The translations under genes and the position numbers were made by a program. From positions 124,001 through 188,000 of the forward strand of contig NZ_JAHCVJ010000001.1 in assembly GCF_018476885.1 (NCBI RefSeq): a stretch of 64,000 nt of DNA, given 5' to 3'. The stretch comes from Geoanaerobacter pelophilus. Its GTDB lineage: Bacteria > Desulfobacterota > Desulfuromonadia > Geobacterales > DSM-12255. This document shows, piece by piece, positions 8,225-15,663 of this stretch. The notes under the pieces were generated by a model. The model saw nothing but the letters and a program-made list of their open reading frames with translations, was not told the DNA's origin and ran no database searches. Within the stretch, counting starts at the first letter, position 1. Every line of letters starts with the position of its first letter.

Positions 8225-9433
8225 TCAACCTACCGTTCCGGCGATCTTAAAAATCGGCAGATACATAGTAAGAATAATAACACCAATCACAATCCCCATT
8301 ATTATCATAATGGCAGGCTCAATAGCAGTAGTCAGCACATGAAGACGTGCTTCTATTTCCTCTTCAAAATACTCTGATATATCAGAAAGCATCTCTTCCA
8401 GAGCCCCAGTAGTCTCACCGACACCTATCATCCGAAGTGCTATCGGCGGCATTATCTTTGCGCCTTCAAATGCTGAAGAAAGACTAACACCTTCTTCAAC
8501 TTTGGCAACCGCATCCAGCAACCGGCGCTCAAGTACACGGTTATTGAGTGTGCCAACCGACATTTTCAGGGATTCGACGATGGGTATACCACTGCCAATC
8601 ACTGTTGCAAGAGTGCGTACAAAACCTGTCAAGGAGTATTTCACATACAATTCACCGAAAACAGGCAGGCGAATTTTATAACCATCAACAATGTATCTGC
8701 CACTGTGCGTGGCACTCCACCTCTTAAAAAGAGTAGAGGCGACAAACATTGCAGCAACAATAAGCAAGAAATACTTTTTCAACCAACTGGTGAATAAAAT
8801 AAGGGCTTGGGTAGGTGCCGGGAGCTGAGAACCCGCATCTGCATATACCTGGCTGAATGTGGGGACTACATAGACCAGGAGTAGCAGTACTGCAGCAGAT
8901 GCAACAGTTATCAATATTGCAGGATAGATCAAGGCGGAAATTACTTTTTTCTTGATAGCCTCAGCTTTTTTAATAAATGCAGTAAACCGTTTTATAGTAA
9001 GCGGCAAGTCGCCGGTACGCTCTCCGGCGCGAACTGAGGCTACATAGAGATGAGAAAATGCTCCGGGATGCTTTGCCATTGCATCGGAAAGAGCTGCTCC
9101 TCCCTTGATCTCCTCACGTACAGTAGAAAGGACTTCTATTAGCTTCCCATTGCCTCCACGATCCAAGATTGTATCCAGGGCTTGAATAATAGGTAGCCCT
9201 GCCTTCATAAGAACAAGCAGTTCCTGGTTAAAGGTCAGAAGTTCCTTATTGTCTACCCGACGGCGCTTAGTCCCTGTTTCCCAAAGAAATTGAAGAGACT
9301 TCTTTTTCACAGAAAAAACAAAAAACCCTTGTTCTTCAAGGGTTTGCTTGAGAACCGCTGGATTAGCAGCCTCAAATTCTTTTTCTATGATGCGTCCGTC
9401 AGCCGAACCTATCTTGCAGTAATAGAGCGGCAT
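8225..9433 (-). CDS. Type II secretion inner-membrane platform protein GspF/PilC
   Basis: 402 aa, the usual length. It has the N-terminal cytoplasmic domain (YYCKIGSADGRIIEKEFEA), two GspF domains (about 65-190 and 265-390) with the recurring pattern LLTFNQELLVLMKAGLPI and GFVRTLATVIGSGIPIVESL, and three membrane segments (about 165-190, 215-235, 370-392). GspF is the polytopic core on which the ATPase turns to add or remove pseudopilins. It follows the small cytochrome gene by 98 bp on the same strand with no terminator visible between them, so read-through from the cytochrome genes is likely. Confidence 0.95.
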   Translation of the reverse strand: MPLYYCKIGSADGRIIEKEFEAANPAVLKQTLEEQGFFVFSVKKKSLQFLWETGTKRRRVDNKELLTFNQELLVLMKAGLPIIQALDTILDRGGNGKLIEVLSTVREEIKGGAALSDAMAKHPGAFSHLYVASVRAGERTGDLPLTIKRFTAFIKKAEAIKKKVISALIYPAILITVASAAVLLLLVYVVPTFSQVYADAGSQLPAPTQALILFTSWLKKYFLLIVAAMFVASTLFKRWSATHSGRYIVDGYKIRLPVFGELYVKYSLTGFVRTLATVIGSGIPIVESLKMSVGTLNNRVLERRLLDAVAKVEEGVSLSSAFEGAKIMPPIALRMIGVGETTGALEEMLSDISEYFEEEIEARLHVLTTAIEPAIMIIMGIVIGVIILTMYLPIFKIAGTVG

Positions 9434-9531
9434 AGGCCTTTATCTGTACCATAGTTCCAGGTAAAATTAAACTTAAAACACCTCATAATAAGCCTTCCCT
9501 CGGTACTTCAAAGTAACATCATCATTAACTG

Positions 9532-9957
9532 TCATTTTTTGTGGCAAGATAAACATAAAGGTGCACCGATTAATCTAAGGTGATACTGACTTTGCCTTGG
9601 ATCGTCAGACGCTATATGAATATTGTGGCAGGTAACTGCACACGTAATTTTCCCAGACGAATCTAAAGGGAGGGACTCTCTGTTCAATGCAGGTTTTTTA
9701 CCTACTCCATGGCCAAAATCTAGCCCATGGCATTGTCGACATACCTCATTAAAATCAAGAGTTAACTTCTTTTTTGTTGAGGTGAACGTGAACCAGCTAT
9801 TGAGGCTGTCCTCAGGCTCAACGTGACAAACTTGGCATTTTCCAGCAACGCCATGCGGAGAAGGTGCCTTTACGGTCGGGGCCCCCATTTTTTCACTCGA
9901 AACGGCTGAAGAAACAGGAATAACAATCCATAGAATGAGAGCAATCATTTTTTTCAT
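9532..9957 (-). CDS. Small multiheme c-type cytochrome (three CXXCH, one CX3CH)
   Basis: 141 aa with a Sec signal peptide (about 1-21, ending VSSA-VSS). Heme sites in order: CQVCH, CRQCH, CAVTCH (three residues between the cysteines) and CLSCH near the C-terminus. Conserved HGVAG and HNIHIAS histidines could be distal ligands. Doubled-CXXCH style periplasmic or surface cytochromes like this are abundant in Geobacter and carry electrons outward. It is the last of three cytochrome genes and directly precedes gspF, so it is probably in one transcript with the secretion genes. Confidence 0.87.
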   Translation of the reverse strand: MKKMIALILWIVIPVSSAVSSEKMGAPTVKAPSPHGVAGKCQVCHVEPEDSLNSWFTFTSTKKKLTLDFNEVCRQCHGLDFGHGVGKKPALNRESLPLDSSGKITCAVTCHNIHIASDDPRQSQYHLRLIGAPLCLSCHKK

Positions 9958-10004
9958 TTAAAAGCCATTATTCCTTTACCCGTATAGATAGCGGATAATT
10001 TTCT

Positions 10005-11081
10005 TTAATATGATTTAGGGTTATGATCAACACCGTGACAGGTGAGAAAGCATTCTCCCCTAAACGTACCGGCACCTTTTTCTTTAAACTTAAGCATACC
10101 ACTAGAGCTCGCAGATACAATATCAGTATTGAATCGGATTAGATACCGGTTTTCGGTACTCCCGTGTGAGGTGTGACATGTATGGCATGAGGTCCCTCCA
10201 TTACCCGGCATGCTGCTCTTCTTCCCCTTGATATGCATAGAGTGAAATTTGAAGCTTTCATCAGCAAGAATGCTATTACGATTATGACATTTATAACAGA
10301 GTGAATAGGCAAAGATACTTTCAGTTTCATTATCTCTTGCAGAATAATTTTCTCTTAGAATATATTGGTAGATCGAACTATGTGGCCCTGCTGGGGAGTT
10401 AGCATCATCACTACCGTGGCAATCGCCGCATTTTAAAACAGAAACATCATTGGCGGTCGTCTTCTTTTCTTTGTATGGCCTTATTAGGCTGACTACCGCC
10501 AAATTTTTTCCTTCTCCCTCTATTGGATGAAAAGAAGGGTTGGAAACGGCAAATTCTATTCGTTTATTCACAAATCTTCCCGGAAGATTGGCACTGTCAG
10601 AATGGCATAAATAGCAAAGTTGATACTCAGTAGTTACATCAGTCAAAATGTTACCGTTTTTTTTGCCTTTGATGCCAGCAAACTTATTTGATGAAGAAAC
10701 GAGATGGGGGCTATGGCAATCAACGCAATCTGAATGACGTGGCGCTTTATGGTCGATCTCAGGAAGTATCTCTTTATTAGAATGAAGATTCTTAGATTCT
10801 AAAATGGGATGATGATAGGTTTTTTTCAGTTCTTTTTCGAAATCAACCAAATCTGCCGTCGACCGAATTAATCCTGTCTTTCTTTTTGCTGGATTTCCAT
10901 GACATGAGAGACAGCCCTCCTGACCACCACCAGAACGAAACTCAAACCCAACATGACAGCTGCCACACCCATAAGGGAGCTTCTGCCGGTCGAGATGAAA
11001 TGGTGTAAAAGATGAAGCGGCTTGTGCTGTCGCAACTGATAAAGACATAACCAGTAATACAATTGATATCAAGTAAGCCAT
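10005..11081 (-). CDS. Multiheme c-type cytochrome (seven CXXCH plus one CX3CH)
   Basis: 358 aa from the ATG at 11081, which gives a clean signal peptide (MAYLISIVLLVMSLSVATAQ) and lies 20 bp after the previous stop; a longer frame to 11150 would overlap that gene and add an unlikely leader. Heme sites in order: CGSCH, CLSCH, CVDCH, CYLCH, CGDCH, CYKCH, CHTCH and a final CFLTCH with three residues between the cysteines. No lipobox is seen, so the mature protein is probably periplasmic or secreted. It sits between a 4-heme and a small cytochrome on the same strand. I do not recognise a named Omc homologue. Confidence 0.9.
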   Translation of the reverse strand: MAYLISIVLLVMSLSVATAQAASSFTPFHLDRQKLPYGCGSCHVGFEFRSGGGQEGCLSCHGNPAKRKTGLIRSTADLVDFEKELKKTYHHPILESKNLHSNKEILPEIDHKAPRHSDCVDCHSPHLVSSSNKFAGIKGKKNGNILTDVTTEYQLCYLCHSDSANLPGRFVNKRIEFAVSNPSFHPIEGEGKNLAVVSLIRPYKEKKTTANDVSVLKCGDCHGSDDANSPAGPHSSIYQYILRENYSARDNETESIFAYSLCYKCHNRNSILADESFKFHSMHIKGKKSSMPGNGGTSCHTCHTSHGSTENRYLIRFNTDIVSASSSGMLKFKEKGAGTFRGECFLTCHGVDHNPKSY

Positions 11082-11101
11082 ACGCAATGTCCTGTTCAGT
11101 A

Positions 11102-11905
11102 TTACTGCAAAGGGAATGGGTTGGTAGGGATACTGTGGCAATCCATACAAACCGCATCGTGGTCTAACGATGCATTGTTATTAGCACCATAAACCCAGAA
11201 TGGGGCAATCTTCCTACCTTCATTTGGCGGCACTTGATAAGAATCTTCAGTTGACTGATTCTGATGGGGATCATGACACGTTGTACACTGCATGCGATTC
11301 GCGGTATCTAACTTAACAATCCTAGGCATCTGATAATTCTGTGTCTTTTTTAAAACATCACTCTGAATAGCCCTCAGCACAGCATCATCATAAATAAATG
11401 ATACCGGATGATGCCCAGATTTTATCTTGCTCGCAGTAAAAAGTGATATGCCTGTGATTCTGTCATTTGCCCCCATGTTTATAGGGGAGCCGTTTAGGAT
11501 GGCGCCGAGAGGTACCCCACCGGCTGTTACCCCATCGTGGCAACTTAGGCAAAGTCTGGATGTACCATTTGGCTCACCAAACTGTGCAGCAGAAGTGCGT
11601 CTTATAACAAGTGTAGCGGAGGAATAATGGCCGAAAAAAACAGAAGAATTGCTCCTATTCCATAATGTAGTCTGGGGAACGGCTCTATGTGGAGTGTGGC
11701 AAAACACACAAATCTCAGTATTTTTGTCTCTGGCTGATTGTGGAGGAGCAGCTTTATAAAGAACATTTTTGTTTAAGGAGGATAGATTATGCTTGTTCCC
11801 GCCAACAACCATATCTGAGATTTTCGGTCCCGCCGCCAATGAGCTGACTGCATTTCCCAAAAAAACTAGTACCGCAACAATAGATATTTTCCGAATGTTA
11901 TTCAT
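11102..11905 (-). CDS. Tetraheme c-type cytochrome
   Basis: 267 aa with a signal peptide (about 1-25, ending SSLAA-GP). Four CXXCH sites: CVFCHTPH (about 68), CLSCHDGV (about 118), CTTCHDPH (about 205) and CMDCHS close to the C-terminus. The CXXCHTPH/CXXCHDPH pattern is the doubled-CXXCH type common in Geobacter extracellular and periplasmic cytochromes. Its start overlaps the NHL-repeat lipoprotein stop by 8 bp, so the two are likely co-translated. The C-terminal Cys-His lies only about a dozen residues from the end. Confidence 0.9.
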   Translation of the reverse strand: MNNIRKISIVAVLVFLGNAVSSLAAGPKISDMVVGGNKHNLSSLNKNVLYKAAPPQSARDKNTEICVFCHTPHRAVPQTTLWNRSNSSVFFGHYSSATLVIRRTSAAQFGEPNGTSRLCLSCHDGVTAGGVPLGAILNGSPINMGANDRITGISLFTASKIKSGHHPVSFIYDDAVLRAIQSDVLKKTQNYQMPRIVKLDTANRMQCTTCHDPHQNQSTEDSYQVPPNEGRKIAPFWVYGANNNASLDHDAVCMDCHSIPTNPFPLQ

Positions 11906-12941
11906 TCTTCCCGCCTGTCTTCAAATACTTGAATACCTGAACCCGACGATTAAATGTATCAGCGACGAAAATATGGTCACTTGCATCGATACATATCCCA
12001 TTTGGCAAGTAAAACTGGCCAGGACCTTGGCCGCTGCGCCCGAAATAGAGCAACAACTGACCATCTTTATTGAATATCTGGATATTGTCGTGGTTTGCAT
12101 CAACTACATAAATGTTACTGTCGCTGTCTAAGGCCAGCCCCTTTGGACGGGAGAAGCTGCCAGGGACATCGCCTGCCCCGCCGATACGCCTCAGAAAATT
12201 CCCATTTTTGTCATAGGACCGTACTACAAAATTCATGGCATCCGTTATGTAAACATTGCCGGCATTATCCACTGCAACGTGGGACGGTGTGTTCAATTCT
12301 TCCCCAGCTGCCTGCTTAGGGAACTCACCTAAATATTTATCTTGTAAAGTGAATCGATGCAATTTATTAGCCAACGCATCTACTATAAATTTGTCCCCAA
12401 AGTCTGTAATGGCAATGCCCGCAGGACGCCTAAACCCATCTGGCGGGACTAATGCATTGAGGAACGATCCATGAGAGTTGAACTTGTACACTTTGGCATT
12501 GATAGAATCGGACACATAAAGGTTCTGTTCATGATCAACGGCAACAGCTACAGGACTGGCGAGCTGTTCATCTCCAGCTTGCGTAATGTACGAGACTTCA
12601 CGAGATTTCAAGTCGTAGCGGTGAATAACGCCTGAAAAAGTATCTGATATATAAAGAACGTTATCTTGACTTACAGTAATTGCTGACGGGGTCACCAGCT
12701 CTAAAGTTAAATTATTATCACCAGTCAACATTTCGGTAAGTCTTTGAACCCGGCTTTTATCTGGGAAAATGTCTTCCGGACCTTTGATCTCCCTAAGGAA
12801 TCTTATTCTCATAGGATCAGGTTTAGGAGGCCAATAGAGGTTAACTGATGGATCGCTCATCAGTAGCGGCTCAACAGTACTACACCCTGAAAAAAAAACT
12901 GTCAGAGCAAATAGCAAGCAGTATAAAGTTAAGCGGTACAT
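11898..12941 (-). CDS. NHL-repeat beta-propeller lipoprotein
   Basis: 347 aa from the ATG at 12941; the open frame extends to 13046 but the start at 12941 gives a lipoprotein signal (hydrophobic run then FFSGCSTVEP, Cys about residue 20). The rest is a run of about six NHL blades recognisable by repeats such as ALDSDSNIYVVDANHDNIQIF and GICIDASDHIFVADTFNRRVQVF (each split here over the blade), giving a six-bladed propeller. Such domains bind other proteins or ligands and in Geobacter often sit beside multiheme cytochromes. It opens the cytochrome/secretion run after a 126-bp gap, the best place for that run's own promoter, though no clear sigma-70 boxes were found. Confidence 0.85.
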   Translation of the reverse strand: MYRLTLYCLLFALTVFFSGCSTVEPLLMSDPSVNLYWPPKPDPMRIRFLREIKGPEDIFPDKSRVQRLTEMLTGDNNLTLELVTPSAITVSQDNVLYISDTFSGVIHRYDLKSREVSYITQAGDEQLASPVAVAVDHEQNLYVSDSINAKVYKFNSHGSFLNALVPPDGFRRPAGIAITDFGDKFIVDALANKLHRFTLQDKYLGEFPKQAAGEELNTPSHVAVDNAGNVYITDAMNFVVRSYDKNGNFLRRIGGAGDVPGSFSRPKGLALDSDSNIYVVDANHDNIQIFNKDGQLLLYFGRSGQGPGQFYLPNGICIDASDHIFVADTFNRRVQVFKYLKTGGKNE

Positions 12942-13067
12942 ACTCGGAATTAATCCAGACCCATAATTATTACTCCAGAAAAATAGGGCGTGAAGTCTAG
13001 AAGGCATTAAATAGACAAGACCATTAGCCTTAAAATAATAGTGCAACTCAAGCCATATTGCGACATC

Positions 13068-13253
13068 TCAAGCATACAGCATTCCTATGAGCCAGACACA
13101 AAAAGAAGAGACTAATAGTCCGCCCCATTTGACTGCAGAACTAGGTATAAATTGTTGTTTACCTGGAAACGTCTTGAAAATGAAACCGATACTGCAAAAA
13201 AACCATGCCCAGAAACCAAATACGGCTACAATTGCCCACTGTTCATTAATCAT
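13068..13253 (-). CDS. Small two-helix membrane protein, unknown function
   Basis: 61 aa from the ATG at 13253, which overlaps the glycosyltransferase stop as TAATG; the frame extends to 13271 but the overlap start is preferred. Two hydrophobic helices (about residues 7-27 and 40-60) joined by a short basic loop (KTFPGKQQF). No motif is recognised. Tight coupling to the polyprenol-phosphate glycosyltransferase suggests a membrane partner for it, which is inference only. Confidence 0.6.
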   Translation of the reverse strand: MINEQWAIVAVFGFWAWFFCSIGFIFKTFPGKQQFIPSSAVKWGGLLVSSFCVWLIGMLYA

Positions 13254-13981
13254 TATTTCCCGCTTCCCCAAAAACTCCGAATAATTGAACCAAATTTCAG
13301 CTTCCAGACCATTACAACAGCTTCTCTTACAATTTTTTTTGACATTTTAGAGGTCCCGGCATGCCGGTCGATAAAAATTATGGGGATTTCACCAATACGA
13401 AAACCTCTCTCCATACATCTGTAATTCATCTCGATCTGGAACGAATAACCGTCAGATTTAATATCGTCCAATTCAATTTCTTCAAGAACCGATCTTTTGA
13501 AACACTTGAAGCCGCTTGTGCAGTCGGAAATGTGCAACCCGGTTATTGTGCGAGTATAAACACTGGCAAAATAGCTCAACATAAGCCGCCTCAATGGCCA
13601 GTTAACAACACTGATCCCATTAAGGTATCGGGAACCAATTACCACATCGTAAGTAGTAAGCATCTCAAAAAAACGTGGAAGAGTGGCTGGATCATGAGAG
13701 AAATCAGCATCCATTTCAACTATGCAGTCTGCCCCCATGTTCAAGGCGAGTTTGAACCCCTGACGATAGGCCGAACCAAGGCCAAGCTTTCCAGATCTAT
13801 GAAGAACCGTTACACGGTCAGTAACAGCAGCAATTTCATCTGCAAGAGCACCTGTCCCATCCGGCGAGTTATCATCAACAATCAACACCGAAACTTCCTC
13901 ACTCTGGGAAAGCACAGTTTCAACAAGTTTTGTTAGATTATCCCGTTCATTATATGTAGGGATGACCACTATAGCCTTCAA
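13253..13981 (-). CDS. Polyprenol-phosphate glycosyltransferase, family 2 (dolichol-P-mannose synthase-like)
   Basis: 242 aa from a TTG at 13981 that overlaps the PPIase stop as TTGA; the longer ATG frame (14056) would overlap that gene by 79 bp. GT-A fold signs: IVVIPTYNERDNL, the nucleotide-sugar DDNSPDGT, the catalytic-metal MDADFSHDP, then SRYLNG and the SDGYSFQIEM segment with a C-terminal IDRHAGTSKM. This matches DPM1/polyprenol monophosphomannose synthases, which move a sugar from a nucleotide donor to a lipid phosphate at the inner membrane face. No C-terminal membrane anchor is present in the protein itself. The following small two-helix protein could supply one (inference). Confidence 0.85.
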   Translation of the reverse strand: MKAIVVIPTYNERDNLTKLVETVLSQSEEVSVLIVDDNSPDGTGALADEIAAVTDRVTVLHRSGKLGLGSAYRQGFKLALNMGADCIVEMDADFSHDPATLPRFFEMLTTYDVVIGSRYLNGISVVNWPLRRLMLSYFASVYTRTITGLHISDCTSGFKCFKRSVLEEIELDDIKSDGYSFQIEMNYRCMERGFRIGEIPIIFIDRHAGTSKMSKKIVREAVVMVWKLKFGSIIRSFWGSGK

Positions 13982-14970
13982 GATTTCGAACCTTTGTCTG
14001 TCTTTTTTTCCGGGGGATAGATTATTTTGGCTTTCGCTCTCAAACCGTCTATCCATAGCTTATAGAGTCGATCCTTCTCCGCATTAACCAACAGCAACCT
14101 AATCTTATCCTTCATCTCTTCAAAGGGCAACTGCCTCGGTGGCCTTTTATCAGTAAGCTTAATTATATAAAACCCTTTGAGAGACCTGATTACACTACTT
14201 GCCTCGCCAACTTGCAACTTTTGAATTTGAGCATCAAAGTCCTGATCATCAGCCTGACCGGCATGAAAATATCCAAGATCGCCACCCTTGATACGTGACA
14301 TGTCATCCGAAAATTTTGCTGCAAGGTCAGCAAAATCGGCTCCGGTTTTGAGCTGCTGATAAACACTGTCAGCCTTCTTTTTAAAGACTTCGCGTTCCTC
14401 TGAAAGAGCCGAAGGAGGAACCTTGACCAGGATTATACTAGCACGGTACTCTTCGGGCTTCATATAACTAGCCTTCTTCTCTTCATAATATGAAACTACC
14501 ATGGCATCACTGACATTAACCTTATCGTCTACTTCAAATTTCTTCATATTTTTTGATACTATATTACGGCTGACAAAACGCTCCATTGTTTGTTCGCTAA
14601 AACCTGCTTTTTCAACCGCCTCTAAATAAGCCTCTCTCATCGGGAATTTTGCGACCAACAAGTCAATTTCGCGCTCTAAAGCCTTCTTATCGAGCCTCTG
14701 GCCCTTTGACAGACCGTCCTGATATTGCAGTTCCATATTTATGAGGGTTTCCATACCCTTTTTATTAATTTCTAACTGCTTCTCTTCAGATAGTCCACCA
14801 TGAAAAGACCTTTCCATTGGAACTATTTTAGAAATTTCCTGATCCAACTCAGCCTTGGTCAGATCGACTCCGTTGACTGAAACTACAGTAGAAGTACCTT
14901 CATTTGCAAAAGCAAGTGATGCAAAAAAAACAAAACAACACGTTATCAACAGTACTGTGATAAGTCTCAT
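13978..14970 (-). CDS. Periplasmic peptidyl-prolyl cis-trans isomerase, SurA/PpiC type
   Basis: 330 aa from the ATG at 14970, chosen because AGAGGA lies 5 bases upstream and the signal peptide (MRLITVLLITCCFVFFASLAFA) starts there. An N-terminal SurA-like chaperone region (about 25-165, VNGVDLTKAELDQEI) is followed by a parvulin domain (about 168-275: ASIILVKVP, DFADLAAKFSDD, GGDLGYF, GFYIIKLTDK). Such proteins assist folding of outer-membrane and secreted proteins. It leads the minus-strand run toward the cytochromes and T2SS, so it may help mature those exported proteins. Confidence 0.92.
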   Translation of the reverse strand: MRLITVLLITCCFVFFASLAFANEGTSTVVSVNGVDLTKAELDQEISKIVPMERSFHGGLSEEKQLEINKKGMETLINMELQYQDGLSKGQRLDKKALEREIDLLVAKFPMREAYLEAVEKAGFSEQTMERFVSRNIVSKNMKKFEVDDKVNVSDAMVVSYYEEKKASYMKPEEYRASIILVKVPPSALSEEREVFKKKADSVYQQLKTGADFADLAAKFSDDMSRIKGGDLGYFHAGQADDQDFDAQIQKLQVGEASSVIRSLKGFYIIKLTDKRPPRQLPFEEMKDKIRLLLVNAEKDRLYKLWIDGLRAKAKIIYPPEKKTDKGSKS

Positions 14971-15055
14971 AAATTCCTCTTTCATGATAGGTTAGGCAAA
15001 GGATATACGATTTACGAGGATCAAGTCAAGGATAAGGGATTAATTAGTTGTTACC

Positions 15056-15084
15056 AAAAAGGCCACGACATTATGTCATGGCCT
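15056..15084 (-). terminator. Rho-independent terminator after tRNA-Asp
   Basis: On the minus strand an 11-bp stem (GGCCATGACAT pairing with ATGTCGTGGCC, one G-T pair) with a tiny loop is followed by TTTTT. It ends the transcript of the tRNA-Asp at 15094-15170. Confidence 0.85.
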
Positions 15085-15093
15085 CATTAGTAA

Positions 15094-15170
15094 TGGCGGG
15101 GCAGACGGGGCTCGAACCCGCGACCTCCGGCGTGACAGGCCGGCACTCTAACCGACTGAGCTACTACCCC
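15094..15170 (-). tRNA. tRNA-Asp (GTC), copy 1
   Basis: 77-nt cloverleaf with encoded 3' CCA. Acceptor stem GGGGTAG..., D-arm AGCTCAGTCGGTTAGAG, anticodon loop CTGTCAC giving GTC, and T-arm with GGTTCGAGC. Identical in sequence to the copy at 15523-15599. Confidence 0.97.
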
Positions 15171-15390
15171 ATAAAATATTTAAGAATCGCCTACCCATTT
15201 ATCTAGTAGCGCCTCCCAGCACAAGAAGCAGTTGCCATGAGGAACTTAATTAACACACTAATTCTTGAATCGTCAATTGTTAGTTACTCTCTCAAAAACA
15301 ATATTTTCTATAATTAAGCTAACCCTAGCGAGCTTGTATGTATTTCTATAGAGGTGTGCGGTTGCACAAAGACTGCACGTTTGCATGTAA

Positions 15391-15423
15391 AGAAAAAGGA
15401 CCTAAGCAATACAGCCTAAGTCC
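15391..15423 (-). terminator. Rho-independent terminator after tRNA-Val
   Basis: On the minus strand GGACTTAGGC pairs with GCTTAGGTCC (10 bp, two G-T pairs) around a 6-nt loop, followed by TTTTTCTTT. It separates tRNA-Val from the second tRNA-Asp, so that tRNA-Asp needs its own promoter within 15171-15390. Confidence 0.85.
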
Positions 15424-15433
15424 TTAATCTATT

Positions 15434-15509
15434 TGGTGGGCGAAGCAGGGATCGAACCTGCGACATCCAGCTTGTAAGGCTGGCGCTCTCCCAGCTGAGC
15501 TATTCGCCC
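15434..15509 (-). tRNA. tRNA-Val (TAC)
   Basis: 76 nt with encoded CCA. Acceptor stem GGGCGAA/TTCGCCC, anticodon loop CTTACAA giving TAC, T-arm GGTTCGATC. It is 13 bp from the upstream tRNA-Asp and probably co-transcribed with it. Confidence 0.97.
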
Positions 15510-15522
15510 GTTGAATATAATA

Positions 15523-15599
15523 TGGCGGGGCAGACGGGGCTCGAACCCGCGACCTCCGGCGTGACAGGCCGGCACTCTAACCGACTGAGCTACTACCCC
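15523..15599 (-). tRNA. tRNA-Asp (GTC), copy 2
   Basis: 77 nt with encoded CCA, anticodon GTC, the same sequence as the copy at 15094-15170. It lies 64 bp after the lon stop on the same strand with no hairpin between them, so lon read-through may feed the tRNAs. Confidence 0.97.
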
Positions 15600-15663
15600 A
15601 TACGCATTCAACAGAAGCAGATTTATAACAAAGCACCGCACCTAAAGTCAAGCATTTTTTCTC

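Noticed and set aside
15429-15641. A 70-residue minus-strand open frame across tRNA-Val and tRNA-Asp.
   Set aside because: It is a reading frame through the tRNA genes (the typical VRVPACHAGGRGFEPR-type peptide), with no ribosome site; a known annotation artefact.
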